Source: Oscillospiraceae bacterium (GTDB lineage: Bacteria; Bacillota; Clostridia; Oscillospirales; CAG-272). From it: a stretch of 44,557 nt of DNA. The stretch lies in the NCBI GenBank assembly GCA_015064685.1, contig SVRT01000001.1, positions 1 to 44,557 of the forward strand. Reading direction: 5' to 3'. Shown one piece after another: positions 1 to 7,119 of this stretch (within the stretch, counting starts at the first letter, position 1; each line of letters begins with the position of its first letter). The notes beneath the pieces are model-generated. The model ran no database searches. It saw only the letters and a program-made list of their open reading frames with translations, and was not told where the DNA came from. Both the position numbers and the translations under genes were made by a program.

Positions 1-4
1 ACGA

Positions 5-44
5 AAAAACGCCACCTTAGACTTTCATCTAAGATGGCGTTTTT
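5..44. terminator. Bidirectional intrinsic terminator beyond ssrA
   Basis: A 17-nt arm at 5-21 pairs with 28-44 with one C-A mismatch and a 6-nt loop. The stem is flanked by A and T runs on opposite sides, so it can stop transcription from either strand. It is the first strong terminator downstream of the minus-strand tmRNA gene. Confidence 0.85.
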
Positions 45-116
45 CTGTTCGTATTAGAGCGAAACCTTGACGGCGAAGCCGCCGCTGAAAAAGTAAGTGT
101 TCGTCCAATACACGTT

Positions 117-511
117 TGGTGGAGGTGAGGGGAGTCGAACCCCTGTCCGAAAACCTCTTGATACAACTTTCTCCGGGTGCAGAGTATCTTTTACTCTTTT
201 TGCCGCGCGCGCCGGTACTCAGGCTCGCTCGTCAAGCAACCGTTTTATGCGTGATCGGTTCAACGGTAAACCGCCGATGCACGTGCACCACTTTCATGAC
301 GTTCAGTCTCGGTTCGTGGTCCTACCGAGAGGAACGGGTGACCCGCAGGTCACAGCACTGCCAATTATTGAGCCCCGAAGGGTCAATAATTAGGCAGCCA
401 TAGCAAGACTATTATTGTCGTTTATTTTTTGAAATTTGAGCAGTTTAAGAGATTACTCGGCTCTACCCGCTTATCGTACCTCAAAATCCCCGTCGAAACC
501 TTTACACCCCC
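117..511 (-). ncRNA. ssrA: tmRNA (ssrA)
   Basis: Transfer-messenger RNA, which rescues stalled ribosomes together with SmpB and adds a degradation tag. The 5' end (511 downward) begins GGGGGUG and pairs over 7 bp, with one G-U, with CACCUCC near the 3' end, followed by discriminator A and an encoded CCA at 119-117. The T-arm GGGGTTCGACTCCCC is intact and the 5' domain has the typical TTTCGACGGGGATT. The tag reading frame at 422-390 reads N-D-N-N-S-L-A-M-A-A followed by TAA, a hydrophobic Ala-Ala end as expected. The exact resume codon is uncertain: AAC at 422-420, or the ATA before it. At 395 nt it is slightly longer than most tmRNAs. smpB lies just upstream on the same strand. A 95-aa ORF antisense to it is spurious. 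Confidence 0.95.
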
Positions 512-518
512 ATTTATC

Positions 519-620
519 TGCGAATTTTGTCCGCATACTATAGTCTGCGAACAAACTTCTTGATAAACTTGCGAATTTTGTCCGCATACTATTGTCTGCG
601 AACAAACTTCTTGACAAATC
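519..620 (-). repeat. Tandem 51-bp duplication upstream of ssrA
   Basis: Two nearly identical units start at 519 and 570 (period 51). Each contains TGCGAATTTTGTCCGCATACT and TCTGCGAACAAACTTCTTGA (overlapping a centre). On the minus strand each unit carries an imperfect palindrome, CGCAGACTATAGTATGCG in the ssrA-proximal copy, with a TATAGT/TAGTAT stretch that could be a -10 element. ssrA starts at 511, so the proximal unit probably holds its promoter, with a short leader removed by processing. The second unit may be a spare promoter or an operator. Confidence 0.6.
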
Positions 621-732
621 ACAAAGCCTCGGCTTTGTGCAGTGATATTCGCGCTATGCGCGAGTGATATTGTGCTTCGCACAGTGATATTTTTCGCTTT
701 TGCGAAAAGTGATATGCCTTGCAAAGCAAGGC
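620..732. repeat. Chain of five hairpins joined by GTGATAT spacers
   Basis: Five different inverted repeats lie at 620-639, 649-663, 671-683, 691-708 and 716-732, with loops of about 2-5 nt. They are separated by four exact copies of GTGATAT (642-648, 664-670, 684-690, 709-715). The hairpin sequences differ but the spacer does not vary. The array lies between the smpB stop and ssrA. I see no coding capacity: the 100-aa minus-strand frame across it is interrupted by tmRNA sequence and has no ribosome binding site. Confidence 0.8.
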
Positions 733-750
733 GCTTGAAATTTGCCGGTG

Positions 751-1218
751 TTAATACTTGTCTTTCATCTTTCTCTCGATCTCTCGGTCCGCATCGTGCT
801 TCGCAATCGATTCACGCTTGTCGTAGAGCTTTTTGCCTCGGCAGAGCCCGACCTCTACCTTGACGCGTGAGCCCGAAAAATAGAGTGAGAGGGGAACGAG
901 TGACATACCCTTTTGCGCGACGTATCCGTGGAGCTTCAGTATCTCACGCTTATGCATGAGAAGTCTGCGCTTTCGGAGCGGATCGCGATTGAAGATATTT
1001 CCGTGCTCATAAGGACTTATGTGCATCCCGACGACGAATAGCTCGCCGTCCTTTATGTCGCAGTAGCTATCCTTTAAGTTGACGCTGCCTGCGCGGATGC
1101 TTTTGACCTCGGTGCCGAAAAGCTCGATGCCTGCTTCATATTTTTCCTCCACGAAATAATCGTGATAGGCTTTTTTGTTCTGTGCGGCTATTTTTATGCC
1201 GCCTTTTTTATCTGCCAC
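751..1218 (-). CDS. smpB: SsrA-binding protein SmpB
   Basis: SmpB binds the tRNA-like domain of tmRNA and delivers it to stalled ribosomes in the cytoplasm. The 155-aa product is of normal length. Family features are the N-terminal [11 protein letters not shown] segment, the E-V-K-S-I-R-A-G motif, the H-I-S-P-Y-E-H-G-N loop and a basic C-terminal tail ending [12 protein letters not shown] choose the GTG at 1218 because AAAGGAGA lies a few bases upstream and the promoter (-10 at 1264-1269) would start transcription near 1257. The longer frame from 1272 begins upstream of that start. ssrA is next on the same strand, so tag and partner sit together as in many bacteria, although the hairpin chain separates them. 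Confidence 0.96.
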   Translation of the reverse strand: MADKKGGIKIAAQNKKAYHDYFVEEKYEAGIELFGTEVKSIRAGSVNLKDSYCDIKDGELFVVGMHISPYEHGNIFNRDPLRKRRLLMHKREILKLHGYVAQKGMSLVPLSLYFSGSRVKVEVGLCRGKKLYDKRESIAKHDADREIERKMKDKY

Positions 1219-1263
1219 GGAGCGTCTCCTTTCTGTTTTACTGCCTTTTTTGGTGCAAAGGTC

Positions 1264-1292
1264 ATTATACATTATTTTTTCTCTTTTGTCAA
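1264..1292 (-). promoter_or_regulatory. Sigma-A promoter of smpB
   Basis: On the minus strand TTGACA (1292-1287) and TATAAT (1269-1264) are separated by exactly 17 nt. Both hexamers match the housekeeping consensus perfectly. Confidence 0.9.
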
Positions 1293-1315
1293 GAGGGAAA
1301 AGGGTCGAATGATGG

Positions 1316-1344
1316 TTGACATTGTGTTTTTTGTATGGTATAAT
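1316..1344 (+). promoter_or_regulatory. Sigma-A promoter of the metallophosphoesterase gene
   Basis: TTGACA at 1316-1321 and TATAAT at 1339-1344 with a 17-nt spacer, 30 nt before the ATG. It is divergent from the smpB promoter. Confidence 0.9.
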
Positions 1345-1373
1345 TTTCCTATCAGGTTTTTGGGAGAACGGAA

Positions 1374-2387
1374 ATGAGTTTTGAAAACAAGAGTATAATA
1401 GAATTAAATAAAGACGTTGAGTCCTTTGTTATACAGGCATCTGCATCGAGAACAGAATTTTTTAAGCAGAAATTTGACGATAAGTATTCGGTACTGCAGT
1501 TTCTTCATTTTTCGGACGTTCACATGCGTCTTGACTGCTGGGACAGGGTAATTGAATATCTCAATTATTACAAGGACTATATCTCGTTCGCGCTTCACAC
1601 GGGCGACTATTGCGAGGACTCCCAGGAGAGATACAACGATCTTTACGGAGACGGTATCAAGTCAGAGAGAGTTGTCTACAACTGCATTGGAAACCACGAC
1701 ACGAATTCGGTCGATCAGATAACTCGCGTGAGAACTATAACCGAAAAGGACAAGCCGCACGCACTACTTTTCAATCACACCGAGGGGTGGGACGTTAATT
1801 ATTTCGACGTTAAATTTCCGATGAGCTACTACAAGGATTTCCCTGAGTCGAACATCAGAATGATCGTTCTTGATTGCTATTACGACATTGAGGAGCAGAA
1901 GAGACAGTTAGCGGAGATTTTGCGTGACGCGAGAGAGAAGGGATTTTACGTTATCACCGCGATGCACGAGCTGACAGGCGCGATAGAGGAGTCCTTCGGT
2001 GTGACATTCAATACTATCAATGATTATAAGGGATTGTTGGGGAAGCAGAGGCAGCGAGTATATGAGCAGGCGATCGTTGATTTTGTGAAGGACGGTGGTG
2101 TGCATATCTGTCACTTTGCGGGACACGATCATCACGACGGATTTGGAATAACCGAGAACGGAATACTCAATTCTATCGTTCCGTGCGCTACGACCTGGGC
2201 AGGCTGGTCTGACGGCAAGCGTGTAGAGGGAACAAAAACACAGGATTGCTTTAATATTGTTAGCATCGACCCCAATCTTAAGCTTTTGAAGATCGTGAGG
2301 GTTGGAGACAACTCGGATCATTTCTTGAGAGAGAAGAGATTGCTCTGCTTTGACTACGAGAAAAGAAAAGTGATTTTTAATGGATAA
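1374..2387 (+). CDS. Calcineurin-like metallophosphoesterase
   Basis: A 337-aa soluble protein with the full dimetal phosphoesterase motif set: D-V-H (48-50), G-D (77-78), G-N-H-D (106-109), H198 in T-A-M-H-E, and G-H-D-H (250-253). These residues coordinate two metal ions in the family, and the enzyme should hydrolyse a phosphomonoester or phosphodiester. The substrate cannot be read from the sequence. There is no signal peptide or membrane segment, so it is probably cytoplasmic. It is a single-gene unit, with its own perfect promoter and a strong terminator directly after the stop. Confidence 0.85.
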   Translation: MSFENKSIIELNKDVESFVIQASASRTEFFKQKFDDKYSVLQFLHFSDVHMRLDCWDRVIEYLNYYKDYISFALHTGDYCEDSQERYNDLYGDGIKSERVVYNCIGNHDTNSVDQITRVRTITEKDKPHALLFNHTEGWDVNYFDVKFPMSYYKDFPESNIRMIVLDCYYDIEEQKRQLAEILRDAREKGFYVITAMHELTGAIEESFGVTFNTINDYKGLLGKQRQRVYEQAIVDFVKDGGVHICHFAGHDHHDGFGITENGILNSIVPCATTWAGWSDGKRVEGTKTQDCFNIVSIDPNLKLLKIVRVGDNSDHFLREKRLLCFDYEKRKVIFNG

Positions 2388-2394
2388 ATGTAAG

Positions 2395-2432
2395 CGGTCG
2401 CGCACCTTTGTGTGCGCGACCGTGTCTTTTTC
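2395..2432 (+). terminator. Intrinsic terminator after the metallophosphoesterase gene
   Basis: CGGTCGCGCAC (2395-2405) pairs perfectly with GTGCGCGACCG (2412-2422) and is followed by GTGTCTTTTTCTT. Confidence 0.9.
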
Positions 2433-2484
2433 TTGATTGATGAAAGAATTTGATGAAGTTAATGAAGTTTTTATCCAAAAGGTA

Positions 2485-2513
2485 TTGACAAAATCGCATT
2501 TTTAATGTAAAAT
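2485..2513 (+). promoter_or_regulatory. Promoter of tRNA-Leu
   Basis: TTGACA (2485-2490), a 17-nt spacer and TAAAAT (2508-2513), 20 nt before the tRNA 5' end. Confidence 0.85.
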
Positions 2514-2532
2514 AATTGAGTGCTTGTAGCAT

Positions 2533-2619
2533 GCCGGAATGATGGAATTGGCAGACGTGCTGGACTCAAAATCCAGTCCTGGCGACAGGGTGCGGGTTCG
2601 ACCCCCGCTTCCGGCACCA
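2533..2619 (+). tRNA. tRNA-Leu (anticodon CAA)
   Basis: A class II tRNA with a long variable arm. The acceptor GCCGGAA pairs with TTCCGGC, discriminator A, CCA encoded. The anticodon stem CTGGA/TCCAG encloses CTCAAAA, giving anticodon CAA for UUG codons. The T-arm is GCGGGTTCGACCCCCGC. Its 3' half and terminator are partly duplicated downstream. Confidence 0.97.
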
Positions 2620-2656
2620 AAATAGCCGAGATGGGCGTGCCCATCTCGGCTATTTT
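2620..2656 (+). terminator. Terminator of tRNA-Leu
   Basis: AAAATAGCCGAGATGGGC pairs perfectly with GCCCATCTCGGCTATTTT around a GT loop, immediately after the tRNA CCA. The right half is repeated at 2732-2762. Confidence 0.9.
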
Positions 2657-2762
2657 GCTACCGTAAGCAGTGTAAGTCGAACCTGCCTCTCGCTTGCTCG
2701 CAAGCGAGAAATAGGTTCAGACCCCCGCGTGTGCCCATCTCGGCTATTTTGCTACCGTAAGC
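2638..2762 (+). repeat. tRNA-Leu tail duplication with T-arm hairpin
   Basis: A 31-bp exact direct repeat (2638-2668 and 2732-2762, period 94) covers the right half of the terminator plus GCTACCGTAAGC. Between the copies GTCGAACCT (2676-2684), an inverted T-arm fragment, pairs with AGGTTCAGAC (2713-2722) with one bulged A. Inside is a perfect 10-bp hairpin with a 2-nt loop (2688-2709). The direct T-arm copy GGTTCAGACCCCCG (2714-2727) matches the tRNA GGTTCGACCCCCG except for the inserted A. Confidence 0.85.
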
Positions 2763-2824
2763 GAGTTTGATCGATTCCTAAGTTCCTTGCAACGACCCAA
2801 ACCATTTATTAATTGAGGTTTTTT

Positions 2825-3388
2825 ATGGCAGAAATTGAAATTATTGCGCAAATAATCGGTATTTTTGCGATGATTGCAAACTGCTTGTCCTATCAGCAAA
2901 AAAAGGATACGACGCTTTTTGTTTTTCAGCTTGTCGGATCGTCGCTTTTTGCTGTAAATTACTTTTTGCTTGGTGCTCTTTCGGGTGCCATTCTGAATAT
3001 CGTTGCGGTCATAAGGGCGCTGATATTCATTAAAAAGGACAAGTTCAACGCGCGTCACCCTGCGTGGCTGGTTGCATTTATCGCATTGTATATCACCTCG
3101 TATATTCTCATCTTTACCGTCTTTGGCAAAGAGCCAACGGTTCCCAATCTAATCATTGAACTTCTTCCCGTGCTTGCGATGATAATTGCCAACGTAAGCT
3201 TCAGATATGCCGATGCGAAGATGGTAAGGCGCTTTGGCATATTCGCCTCTCCGCTTTGGTTGACGTACAACATAGTGAACGTTGCAATCGGTGCGATCAT
3301 TTGCGAGACTCTCAATATTTTCTCTATCATCATCGGAATGTTCCGCCTCGATTTCAAAAAGCGTAAAGACACCAAATCTGATAAATAA
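2825..3388 (+). CDS. YgjV-family inner membrane protein
   Basis: A 187-aa polytopic membrane protein with about five to six hydrophobic segments. It begins M-A-E-I-E-I-I-A-Q-I-I-G-I-F-A-M and carries the C-L-S-Y-Q-Q-K segment that resembles YgjV/Imp-YgjV proteins, whose function is unknown. GAGG at 2815-2818 lies 6 nt before the ATG at 2825 and excludes the in-frame TTG at 2813. The next gene's AAGGAG overlaps this stop codon, so the two are probably cotranslated. Confidence 0.75.
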   Translation: MAEIEIIAQIIGIFAMIANCLSYQQKKDTTLFVFQLVGSSLFAVNYFLLGALSGAILNIVAVIRALIFIKKDKFNARHPAWLVAFIALYITSYILIFTVFGKEPTVPNLIIELLPVLAMIIANVSFRYADAKMVRRFGIFASPLWLTYNIVNVAIGAIICETLNIFSIIIGMFRLDFKKRKDTKSDK

Positions 3389-3398
3389 GGAGCGAAAA

Positions 3399-4262
3399 AT
3401 GCTCAGAAAAGTATTATACTTTGTTAAAGAATATTTCATCATCACCTTTGGCGCTTTCCTTGCGGGTGCGGCTATCTACTTTTTTATGATGCCGTACAAT
3501 CTCGTCATCGGAAGCGGCACCGCACTTGCGATGGTGATCAACAATTTTATACCGCTGCCCGTGTCGGTTATCGCGCTTGTTCTGAATATCATCTTCCTCA
3601 CGCTCGGATTTATACTTATAGGTCCCGAGTTTGGGGCGAAAACGGTATACACCTCGATAATGGTTCCTGTTTCGATCGGTATTTTTGAGTTTTTTCTTCC
3701 TAATTTCAAGTCGCTGACCTCGGATCCCTTTATCGATATGATCTGCTACATTCTTGTAGTTGGAATTGCGATGGCGATCCTCTTTTCGCATAACGCGTCA
3801 TCTGGCGGTCTTGATATTATCGCGAAGATTATCAGCAAGTATCTCAAGATCGGGCTTGGCACTGCTATATCGATCTCGGGCTTGATCGTAGCATCCTTGT
3901 CGATTATCTGCTATGATACAAAGACTGTAATACTCAGCTTGCTCGGTACGTATTTCAACGGAATAATTGTTGATCATTTCATATTCGGTCTTAACATAAA
4001 GCGCAGAGTTTGTATTATTTCTCCCGAGCTTGACAGGATAATTGATTTCATTCTTCACGAGCTTCATAGCGGCGCGACGCTTTACGAGAGTATTGGAGCG
4101 TTTGACAGAACGCCACGCGAGGAGGTCGTGACGATCGTTGACAAGAATGAATATCGCAGACTTATGGATTACGTGAAAGAGGTTGATCCCAAGGCATTTG
4201 TGACAGTTTATTCCGTCAACGAGATGAGATATCAGCCGAAAACACCTGTCCACAGAAAATAA
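3399..4262 (+). CDS. YitT family membrane protein (DUF161/DUF2179)
   Basis: A 287-aa protein with an N-terminal block of about five membrane helices and a C-terminal soluble domain of about 80 residues, the usual YitT/YqfU arrangement. Recognisable pieces are G-A-F-L-A-G-A-A-I-Y-F-F-M-M-P-Y-N near the start, S-S-G-G-L-D-I-I-A in the membrane part, and the DUF2179-like tail with G-A-T-L-Y-E-S-I-G-A-F. The family is widespread in Firmicutes; transport or sensing roles have been proposed but none is firm. The start is fixed by AAGGAG at 3387-3392, so the in-frame extension to 3282 inside the upstream gene is rejected. It forms a two-gene operon with the YgjV-like gene. Confidence 0.88.
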   Translation: MLRKVLYFVKEYFIITFGAFLAGAAIYFFMMPYNLVIGSGTALAMVINNFIPLPVSVIALVLNIIFLTLGFILIGPEFGAKTVYTSIMVPVSIGIFEFFLPNFKSLTSDPFIDMICYILVVGIAMAILFSHNASSGGLDIIAKIISKYLKIGLGTAISISGLIVASLSIICYDTKTVILSLLGTYFNGIIVDHFIFGLNIKRRVCIISPELDRIIDFILHELHSGATLYESIGAFDRTPREEVVTIVDKNEYRRLMDYVKEVDPKAFVTVYSVNEMRYQPKTPVHRK

Positions 4263-4267
4263 AGATA

Positions 4268-4296
4268 TTGACAACTGAGATAAAAGCCAGTATAAT
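4268..4296 (+). promoter_or_regulatory. Sigma-A promoter of the acidic lipoprotein gene
   Basis: TTGACA (4268-4273), a 17-nt spacer and TATAAT (4291-4296): a perfect consensus promoter, beginning six bases after the yitT-like stop. Confidence 0.9.
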
Positions 4297-4324
4297 TATT
4301 ACAGATTAGTTTTGGAGGAGCAAA

Positions 4325-4732
4325 ATGATGAAAAAATTTTTTTCCTTACTATTGATACTCGCTTTATGTATATGCGTGCTTGCTTCCTGCTCGAACGGCG
4401 GCAAGGAGAAGTCTACGGGTAAGAATGAAGCTCCGGTTACAGAGGCAGAGGGAACGGCTGATAATAAACCGAGCGAATCCAATAGAGCAGACGTTACTGA
4501 GCCTGTCGAAAGTGACGATATAGGCGACGAATGGGATACTGATGATGACTCGTCGATTCCCGGTGGCAGTGAGACCGGAAAGACCGACGTTGAGACAGAT
4601 CCTACGGATGAAACGGAGTCCGACAATGAGACCGAGAAGCCTGCACAGACCGAAAAACCCGCCGAGACTCAGAATCCCGGTGAGATCGGAACTGCGTACG
4701 ATGACAATCAGGGCGAATGGGACGTTGAATAA
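4325..4732 (+). CDS. Small acidic lipoprotein, unknown function
   Basis: A 135-aa secreted lipoprotein. After M-M-K-K and a hydrophobic stretch comes the lipobox L-A-S-C with the lipidated cysteine at about residue 22. The mature part is almost wholly low complexity, rich in Asp, Glu, Thr, Pro, Ser and Asn, with K-P-A-Q-T-E-K-P-A-E-T-Q-N-P repeats and no recognisable domain. It probably extends from the outer face of the membrane as a disordered, strongly acidic chain. Two in-frame ATGs (4325, 4328) follow GGAGGAG (4314-4320); the second has the better spacing. It is a single-gene unit with its own promoter and terminator. Confidence 0.8.
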   Translation: MMKKFFSLLLILALCICVLASCSNGGKEKSTGKNEAPVTEAEGTADNKPSESNRADVTEPVESDDIGDEWDTDDDSSIPGGSETGKTDVETDPTDETESDNETEKPAQTEKPAETQNPGEIGTAYDDNQGEWDVE

Positions 4733-4734
4733 AT

Positions 4735-4771
4735 AAAAAAATAGCACCGCATGCTCGCGGTGCTATTTTTT
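4735..4771. terminator. Bidirectional terminator between the lipoprotein and carD genes
   Basis: AAAAATAGCACCGC and GCGGTGCTATTTTT form a perfect stem around ATGCTC, with A and T runs on both sides. It serves the converging genes at 4325-4732 and 4770-5276. Confidence 0.92.
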
Positions 4772-5276
4772 ATGCTATTGACGAGAGTCTGTTTTTTATG
4801 AATTCGTCCATCTGATCGATCGGTATTCCAAGCGAGATGGACAGCTCTCCGTGAAGGCAGAACTTGGCCTTCTTTTCGTAGTCGTTATCAGACTCACTGA
4901 GTCGTTTCTTTGCCTTGAGAAGTTCTTCACGACGCTCCATTACGGTTTTTATGATCTTTACGAATTCATCGCCCGAAGCGTTTGCAAGTGCCTGGCGGTA
5001 GACCTCGCGGCGATTTTTTTCGCGCTCTACGGTAAGCGTAGGTATCTCGGGCATTCTATCGATGAATGCCAATGCTTCCTCTCGGCTCATAACGGCTCTC
5101 ATCTTCACCTTATCGTTGCCTACGGGTGTGATTATCACGTTTCCTGCGGGACCGTGTACGGGACGAAGCACGTAAAACTGTCTCGTATCGTTTTTATCGA
5201 TAGGGGATGAGGTATATTCGGATACCGTATAGACACCCTCAGAACCGTATACGATGCAGTCGCCAATCGAAAACAT
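4770..5276 (-). CDS. CarD/CdnL-family transcription regulator
   Basis: A 168-aa protein that starts M-F-S-I-G-D-C-I-V-Y-G-S-E-G-V-Y, the RNA polymerase interaction (Tudor-like) fold of CarD, followed by a helical C-terminal part as in the family. CarD proteins bind the RNA polymerase beta subunit and stabilise open promoter complexes. The same fold occurs inside the mfd product encoded in this window. The start at 5276 is preceded by AGAAGGTG; the longer frame to 5318 adds an unrelated N-terminus and has no binding site. It stands alone, transcribed from a probable promoter at 5336-5364. Confidence 0.88.
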   Translation of the reverse strand: MFSIGDCIVYGSEGVYTVSEYTSSPIDKNDTRQFYVLRPVHGPAGNVIITPVGNDKVKMRAVMSREEALAFIDRMPEIPTLTVEREKNRREVYRQALANASGDEFVKIIKTVMERREELLKAKKRLSESDNDYEKKAKFCLHGELSISLGIPIDQMDEFIKNRLSSIA

Positions 5277-5335
5277 ATCACACCTTCTTTCTGTCAATCT
5301 CAAAGCATTGCGAATCAAAAATTTTCCTTAATACT

Positions 5336-5364
5336 ATTTTACCATATTTTTGTCAAAAATGTAA
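5336..5364 (-). promoter_or_regulatory. Probable promoter of the carD-like gene
   Basis: On the minus strand TTACAT (5364-5359), a 17-nt spacer and TAAAAT (5341-5336). The -35 is weak. An alternative pairing uses the overlapping TTGACA with TATTAA. Confidence 0.5.
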
Positions 5365-5421
5365 TAGGCAAATTAAACAAAATTATTGGCGTGGTATTTG
5401 CAATTTATCTAAAATTTCAAA

Positions 5422-6150
5422 TCAGATTTCCTCGATGTCCACCGTTTTGCCGACTGCAGTTACAGTGTGAAGTGAGGAATCCTCGCTGACGGAGAGGATA
5501 GAGAACTCCATTTTATCCTCGGAAAAGGGAAGAAGCTCGTATTCGGAAATAATTGAGCCAACGATATTTTCATCTGTTTCTGTAAGCTCCGCGTCGGTTA
5601 ATGTGATTTTTACCGTCACGCCCGTGTACTCGTGAGAGGTCGTGATGGTCACGGTGCCGTCAGAGACAGAGCAGGATGCTACGGGAACCCCGACGATCTC
5701 TGCATAGAGGGGAGGGATGCTTCCGCCCATTCTGTCAACCGTCACGTCGGTTGCCTCATCGTACTGCCTTTTAGCTTGCTCGCATTTGTTGTTTATTCTG
5801 CCGCAATATCTTGTTATTCTGTCCGCCATTTCGTACGTTACGCTTCCGAGTGCCAGTACTCTTACGTCCTTGATCTCAGAGAGTATCTCCTCGGGGAGAT
5901 TTTTCTTAACAAAAGCAAGATTCTCTTCGTAGGTTGATGCAAATTCCGCCTTTGCGACTGTGACGTCAAATGCCTTGCGCGTGATCCTTGCGGCGCGCTT
6001 GGCATACTTGAGATATGCTTTCTCCTCTGTTTCGTAAAGCTTTTCAAAGAATTTGTCAGAAAACGCACCCGCCTTTTCGGTCTTTCTGAGATTAAAGCAC
6101 ATTTCGGCAACAAGAGTATCGTTATACCATTCTTTAGTAAAGTATCTCAT
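5422..6150 (-). CDS. DUF4085-like protein of unknown function
   Basis: A 242-aa soluble protein. The start M-R-Y-F-T-K-E-W-Y and the general composition resemble DUF4085 proteins, which have no assigned function; I make this match from memory with moderate confidence. The N-terminal two thirds are rich in charged helices and the last third looks like beta strands. There is no signal peptide. GAGGT lies upstream of the ATG. It follows the VanY-like gene on the same strand, but a hairpin (6173-6208) separates them, so it may have its own promoter. Confidence 0.65.
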   Translation of the reverse strand: MRYFTKEWYNDTLVAEMCFNLRKTEKAGAFSDKFFEKLYETEEKAYLKYAKRAARITRKAFDVTVAKAEFASTYEENLAFVKKNLPEEILSEIKDVRVLALGSVTYEMADRITRYCGRINNKCEQAKRQYDEATDVTVDRMGGSIPPLYAEIVGVPVASCSVSDGTVTITTSHEYTGVTVKITLTDAELTETDENIVGSIISEYELLPFSEDKMEFSILSVSEDSSLHTVTAVGKTVDIEEI

Positions 6151-6172
6151 ATTTTACCTCGCTTAAAAATCT

Positions 6173-6208
6173 ATTGCCCGTGATACGTTATCCGCGTTCA
6201 CGGGCAAT
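6173..6208 (-). terminator. Terminator after the VanY-like gene
   Basis: ATTGCCCGTG (6173-6182) pairs perfectly with CACGGGCAAT (6199-6208). On the minus strand it is followed by AGATTTTTAAG, a modest U-tract. Confidence 0.7.
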
Positions 6209-6224
6209 GAAAATTTATTCGTTA

Positions 6225-7058
6225 TTACTTTGTGATCTTAACGGTTACGATCACGCCGCCCTCGTTAGTACCCGAGATGGTGTACTCCTCGGTTTCGGGA
6301 ACGCTGATCTTATCGCCTGCCTTGCAAGCTACGTAATAAACCGCGTACTTGTTACCGTTTGCATCCTGCAGAGAAAGTACTGTGTCGCGGCTTGTCTCTT
6401 TCTTGAGATAAGCGATGTAATCTGCAAGAGAGAGCTTGTTGTCTGTCATATACTTCGCGTGTGCTTCGCCGACGTATCTGTAAGCATCTGTGTAGCTCTC
6501 AACAAATCCATACTCGTGAGCATGCTCCTTGAACCACGCGGCATATCCCTCGGGAAGTTTTGTCTCTTCGTAGTCTGTAAGGAACATAAGCATTCCTGTC
6601 TGGAATTCAACGGTTTTGCCGTCGTCACCGTAGAATGCGTACTTTATGAGAAGGTTGTCTTCCTTCACAGCGTTTTCTGCCGCAACAAGAAGCTTATGTG
6701 CTGCCGCTGCAGCGGTCTGAGTCAGCTGAACGTTGTTCATTGCGTAATACGGACCCTTTTCAACGTCGCCTCTGTTCTGATTTCTGTACTGCTGGCAGTT
6801 TATCATCGTAGAGTTGAGCGCCTGTCCTGCGGTGAAGGGATGAGCGTCATCCGCAAGAATGAGTGTTCCCATTGAGATATCCTTCTCGGATACCGTATAG
6901 TCAACGTACTTTATGTCGCTCTTCTTAAGAGAACCGGGGGCGATGCTGACAACGATTATTACAAGGAGAAGTGCGAGCGCGATCAATGCGAGCGCGGAAA
7001 TAACGATGAGCAATATTTTTCTGAGCTTTGCTTTATCAACGTTTTCAAGAAATGTCAT
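6225..7058 (-). CDS. Membrane-anchored VanY-like (M15B) protein without zinc ligands
   Basis: A 277-aa protein with a cytoplasmic start, one membrane helix at about residues 14-39 and an extracytoplasmic domain. That domain aligns with D-Ala-D-Ala carboxypeptidases of the VanY/DacB M15B family: E-F-Q-T-G-M at 151-156, W-F-K-E-H-A-H-E-Y-G-F at about 175-185, Y-R-Y-V-G at 193-197 and L-S-L-A-D-Y at the end. The family's metal ligands S-x-H-x-x-G-x-A-x-D and E-x-W-H are replaced: the first His by Phe152, the Asp by Phe159 and the second His by Ala192. It is therefore probably a peptidoglycan-binding pseudoenzyme. AAGGAGA precedes the ATG. It lies 61 nt after pnp and may be read from the rpsO-pnp unit. 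Confidence 0.75.
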   Translation of the reverse strand: MTFLENVDKAKLRKILLIVISALALIALALLLVIIVVSIAPGSLKKSDIKYVDYTVSEKDISMGTLILADDAHPFTAGQALNSTMINCQQYRNQNRGDVEKGPYYAMNNVQLTQTAAAAAHKLLVAAENAVKEDNLLIKYAFYGDDGKTVEFQTGMLMFLTDYEETKLPEGYAAWFKEHAHEYGFVESYTDAYRYVGEAHAKYMTDNKLSLADYIAYLKKETSRDTVLSLQDANGNKYAVYYVACKAGDKISVPETEEYTISGTNEGGVIVTVKITK

Positions 7059-7119
7059 TTTTTATCTCCTTTTCTATTTTTATGCTTCGGGAGGGAAGGA
7101 CCCCCCCGTTTTTTTTAAA

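Noticed and set aside
50..116. T-arm mirror downstream of tmRNA resembling those at tRNA genes
   Set aside because: Only short matches such as GGACGAACAC are visible; they do not pair well with the tmRNA T-arm and no duplication joint is seen.
97..403. Two short plus-strand frames of 95-98 aa
   Set aside because: They lie entirely across the antisense of tmRNA, whose ends and tag are unambiguous.
541..616. LexA (SOS) boxes at CGAACAAACTTCTT upstream of ssrA
   Set aside because: The half-site GTTC is missing; at least three mismatches to the Firmicute LexA consensus.
422..724. 100-aa minus-strand frame through the hairpin chain and 51-bp repeats
   Set aside because: Its repetitive protein sequence merely reflects the DNA repeats; it ends within tmRNA and lacks a binding site.
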